Shown one piece after another: positions 6,598-7,456 of a stretch of 7,456 bases of DNA (position 1 is its first letter; every line of letters starts with the position of its first letter). The stretch covers positions 1 through 7,456 of the forward strand of contig JAEYRK010000067.1 in the NCBI GenBank assembly GCA_023435645.1, read 5' to 3'. The stretch comes from Bacillota bacterium (GTDB taxonomy: Bacteria; Bacillota; Clostridia; Lachnospirales; Lachnospiraceae). The notes below the pieces were generated by a model. It worked only from the letters and a program-made list of their open reading frames with translations, made no database searches and was not told where the DNA came from. The position numbers were made by a program, and so were the translations under genes.

Positions 6598-6966
6598 TTG
6601 ACATTTAATAAAAATACAATACATAAAATACAAGACTTATACTTACATGATGCTGAAATTACTAATGTCTCCTGCGATTATAATATGCACAGAATAGAAG
6701 TACCTATAAAGTTTTGTGAGTGTAATAATGAGTATATTGAAGCTATAATTATATGCGAAGGAGTACAGTATATAGATTTTAGCTTTTATGAGCCATGGGG
6801 AGCAGGTATATATGTAAGTGAACTTAGTGCTAATGACGGTAATGATATTATCGATAGACTTGTTGAATATCAAACTAATAACGAAAGCTTTTGCTTAAGC
6901 ATATTACTAAATTCAGGAGACAGAATGAATATATTGACTACTAAAGTTATTTATACAGAAAGGTAG
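6598..6966 (+). CDS. Small acidic protein, candidate immunity protein of the adjacent RHS tail
   Basis: The start is taken as TTG at 6598 (122 residues), because GAGGTGA sits five bases upstream; GTG at 6589 would add three residues. I do not recognise a named family with confidence. The protein is acidic, soluble-looking and has no signal peptide or membrane helix. It begins with alternating polar/hydrophobic strands (LHDAEITNVSCDYNMHRIEV), a pattern I associate with small beta-rich immunity proteins next to RHS genes. The conserved-looking DFSFYEPWGAGIYVSEL follows mid-protein. It lies directly behind the RHS tail with coupled spacing, which is the standard toxin-immunity order. Unlike the RHS frame it has no stop or frameshift. 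It shares the A/T-rich composition of the RHS remnant. The immunity role is an inference from position, fold pattern and composition. Confidence 0.7.
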   Translation: MTFNKNTIHKIQDLYLHDAEITNVSCDYNMHRIEVPIKFCECNNEYIEAIIICEGVQYIDFSFYEPWGAGIYVSELSANDGNDIIDRLVEYQTNNESFCLSILLNSGDRMNILTTKVIYTER

Positions 6967-7008
6967 AACATAACTTGTTCAATAACTAGTTTACTATAAA
7001 ACTTATTC

Positions 7009-7037
7009 TTGACAAAAACAAATCAACTTGCTATACT
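7009..7037 (+). promoter_or_regulatory. Sigma-A type promoter of the T-box leader
   Basis: TTGACA (7009-7014) is a consensus -35, followed after 17 bp by TATACT (7032-7037), one base from the consensus -10. TG at 7029-7030 adds an extended -10 element. Transcription should start near 7044-7046, just before T-box stem I. Confidence 0.88.
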
Positions 7038-7054
7038 TACGCTCAATATAGCAA
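7028..7054. repeat. Inverted repeat spanning the T-box promoter -10 and start site
   Basis: TTGCTATA (7028-7035) and TATAGCAA (7047-7054) form perfect 8-bp inverted arms with an 11-nt spacer. The left arm contains most of the -10 box and lies before the predicted start site, so the pair cannot fold in the leader RNA. If meaningful it would act at the DNA level. Chance is possible, since the left arm is constrained by promoter consensus. Confidence 0.45.
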
Positions 7055-7367
7055 AAGCGATGATAAGAAGAAGTAAGAGTGATTTCCTCCTACAGAAAGC
7101 TACCGGTTGATGAGAGGTGCAGGCAGGGGCATTCCGAATACGTCTTTGAGCTTCACACCGAACAGAGTAATCTTAGTAAGCTGTGACGGACCCTTGCACC
7201 CGTTATTGTGCTAGAGTATAACCGACTATACTTTATCTATGGTAAATAACCTTAGAATGGAAGTTAAAACGGCGTACTCAAAAAGGTTGACTGTGCGAGC
7301 AGTCGATAAATATGAGGTGGTACCGCGAGAATATTCCCGCCCTCTGAGTAATCAGAGGGCGGTTTTT
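7045..7367 (+). promoter_or_regulatory. T-box riboswitch leader, specifier UAC (tyrosine)
   Basis: This leader senses uncharged tRNA and lets transcription pass when the 3' CCA end pairs with the T-box. Stem I shows the GATGA kink-turn strand (7059-7063), the loop-E strand AAGTAA (7071-7076), pairing GAGTG 7077-7081 with CATTC 7130-7134, the AG-bulge segment CAGAAAGC (7093-7100) and the apical GGTTGATGAGA (7105-7115). The 3' side reads GAA then TAC (7139-7141), nine bases before GAGC, which places TAC as the specifier codon. Stem III is GACTG/CAGTC (7289-7304). The T-box AGGTGGTACCGCG is at 7315-7327. Antiterminator pairing GAGG 7314-7317 with CCTC 7341-7344 excludes the terminator. The bulge TGGT pairs with an A-CCA end, as expected for tRNA-Tyr. 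The controlled gene lies beyond the window; tyrS is the best guess. Confidence 0.93.
7337..7367 (+). terminator. T-box controlled intrinsic terminator
   Basis: CCGCCCTCTGA (7337-7347) pairs perfectly with TCAGAGGGCGG (7352-7362) around a GTAA loop, followed by five T residues (7363-7367). The left arm shares bases with the antiterminator, giving the expected switch. Confidence 0.93.
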
Positions 7368-7407
7368 GCGTGTAAGCAAAAGTGAGCTAAGTACAAACAC
7401 CTCACAG

Positions 7408-7438
7408 AACCGAAAGAACGCTCTGAGTTCTTTCGGTT
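7408..7438. repeat. Perfect 12-bp hairpin after the T-box terminator
   Basis: AACCGAAAGAAC (7408-7419) and GTTCTTTCGGTT (7427-7438) pair perfectly around a 7-nt loop. CAC 7403-7405 and GTG 7439-7441 extend the stem after a two-base bulge. No T-run follows on either strand, so it is not a normal intrinsic terminator. It lies in the read-through leader of the gene beyond the window. Its role is unknown. Nothing else is recognised in 7368-7456. Confidence 0.75.
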
Positions 7439-7456
7439 GTGAATGCAGATCCCGAT

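Noticed and set aside
7408..7438. Second intrinsic terminator of the T-box leader
   Set aside because: No T-run follows the stem on either strand.

Overview
The window looks like chromosomal DNA of a plant-polysaccharide-degrading Gram-positive anaerobe of the Lachnospiraceae/Clostridium XIVa type. This is an inference from gene content: a secreted multidomain GH10 xylanase with Ig-like domains, a clostridial-style heterodimeric ABC exporter, a C_GCAxxG_C_C protein, purine-rich Shine-Dalgarno sites and a Firmicutes T-box leader. No species can be named from the sequence alone.

Layout. (1) 1-2590 holds two half-size ABC exporter genes; the first is cut off by the window edge. Their ATPase motifs are complementary, as in an asymmetric heterodimer with one catalytic and one degenerate ATP site. 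(2) 2591-2822 is an A/T-rich gap with a degenerate 12-bp tandem array that begins inside the exporter stop region, and an 18-bp near-palindrome upstream of the xylanase. (3) 2823-5030 encodes a secreted xylanase: signal peptide, two Ig-like modules, Thr/Pro linker, CBM22-like module and GH10 catalytic domain with all key residues. (4) 5031-5225 holds a second degenerate array (8/16-bp units) and a strong intrinsic terminator. (5) 5226-5732 on the minus strand encodes a small Cys-rich C_GCAxxG_C_C protein with its own likely promoter. (6) About 5854-6587 is a decayed RHS tip: the end of the RHS core, the DPSGH junction and a unique tail, broken by a nonsense codon and at least two frameshifts. 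It is followed by an intact small gene (6598-6966) placed like a cognate immunity gene. This stretch is visibly more A/T-rich than the xylanase and exporter genes. (7) 7009-7367 is a well-formed promoter followed by a complete T-box riboswitch with its terminator. The specifier reads as UAC (Tyr), so the gene beyond the window edge is probably tyrS or another tyrosine-related gene. (8) A perfect 12-bp hairpin of unknown role (7408-7438) lies after the T-box terminator.

The parts are mostly independent units: an exporter operon, a monocistronic xylanase, a divergent redox-type gene, a toxin/immunity relic and an aminoacylation-controlled leader. No wholly new system is demonstrated. The least ordinary signals are the broken RHS toxin tail with an intact putative immunity gene, and the two short-unit arrays that directly follow two successive stop codons.
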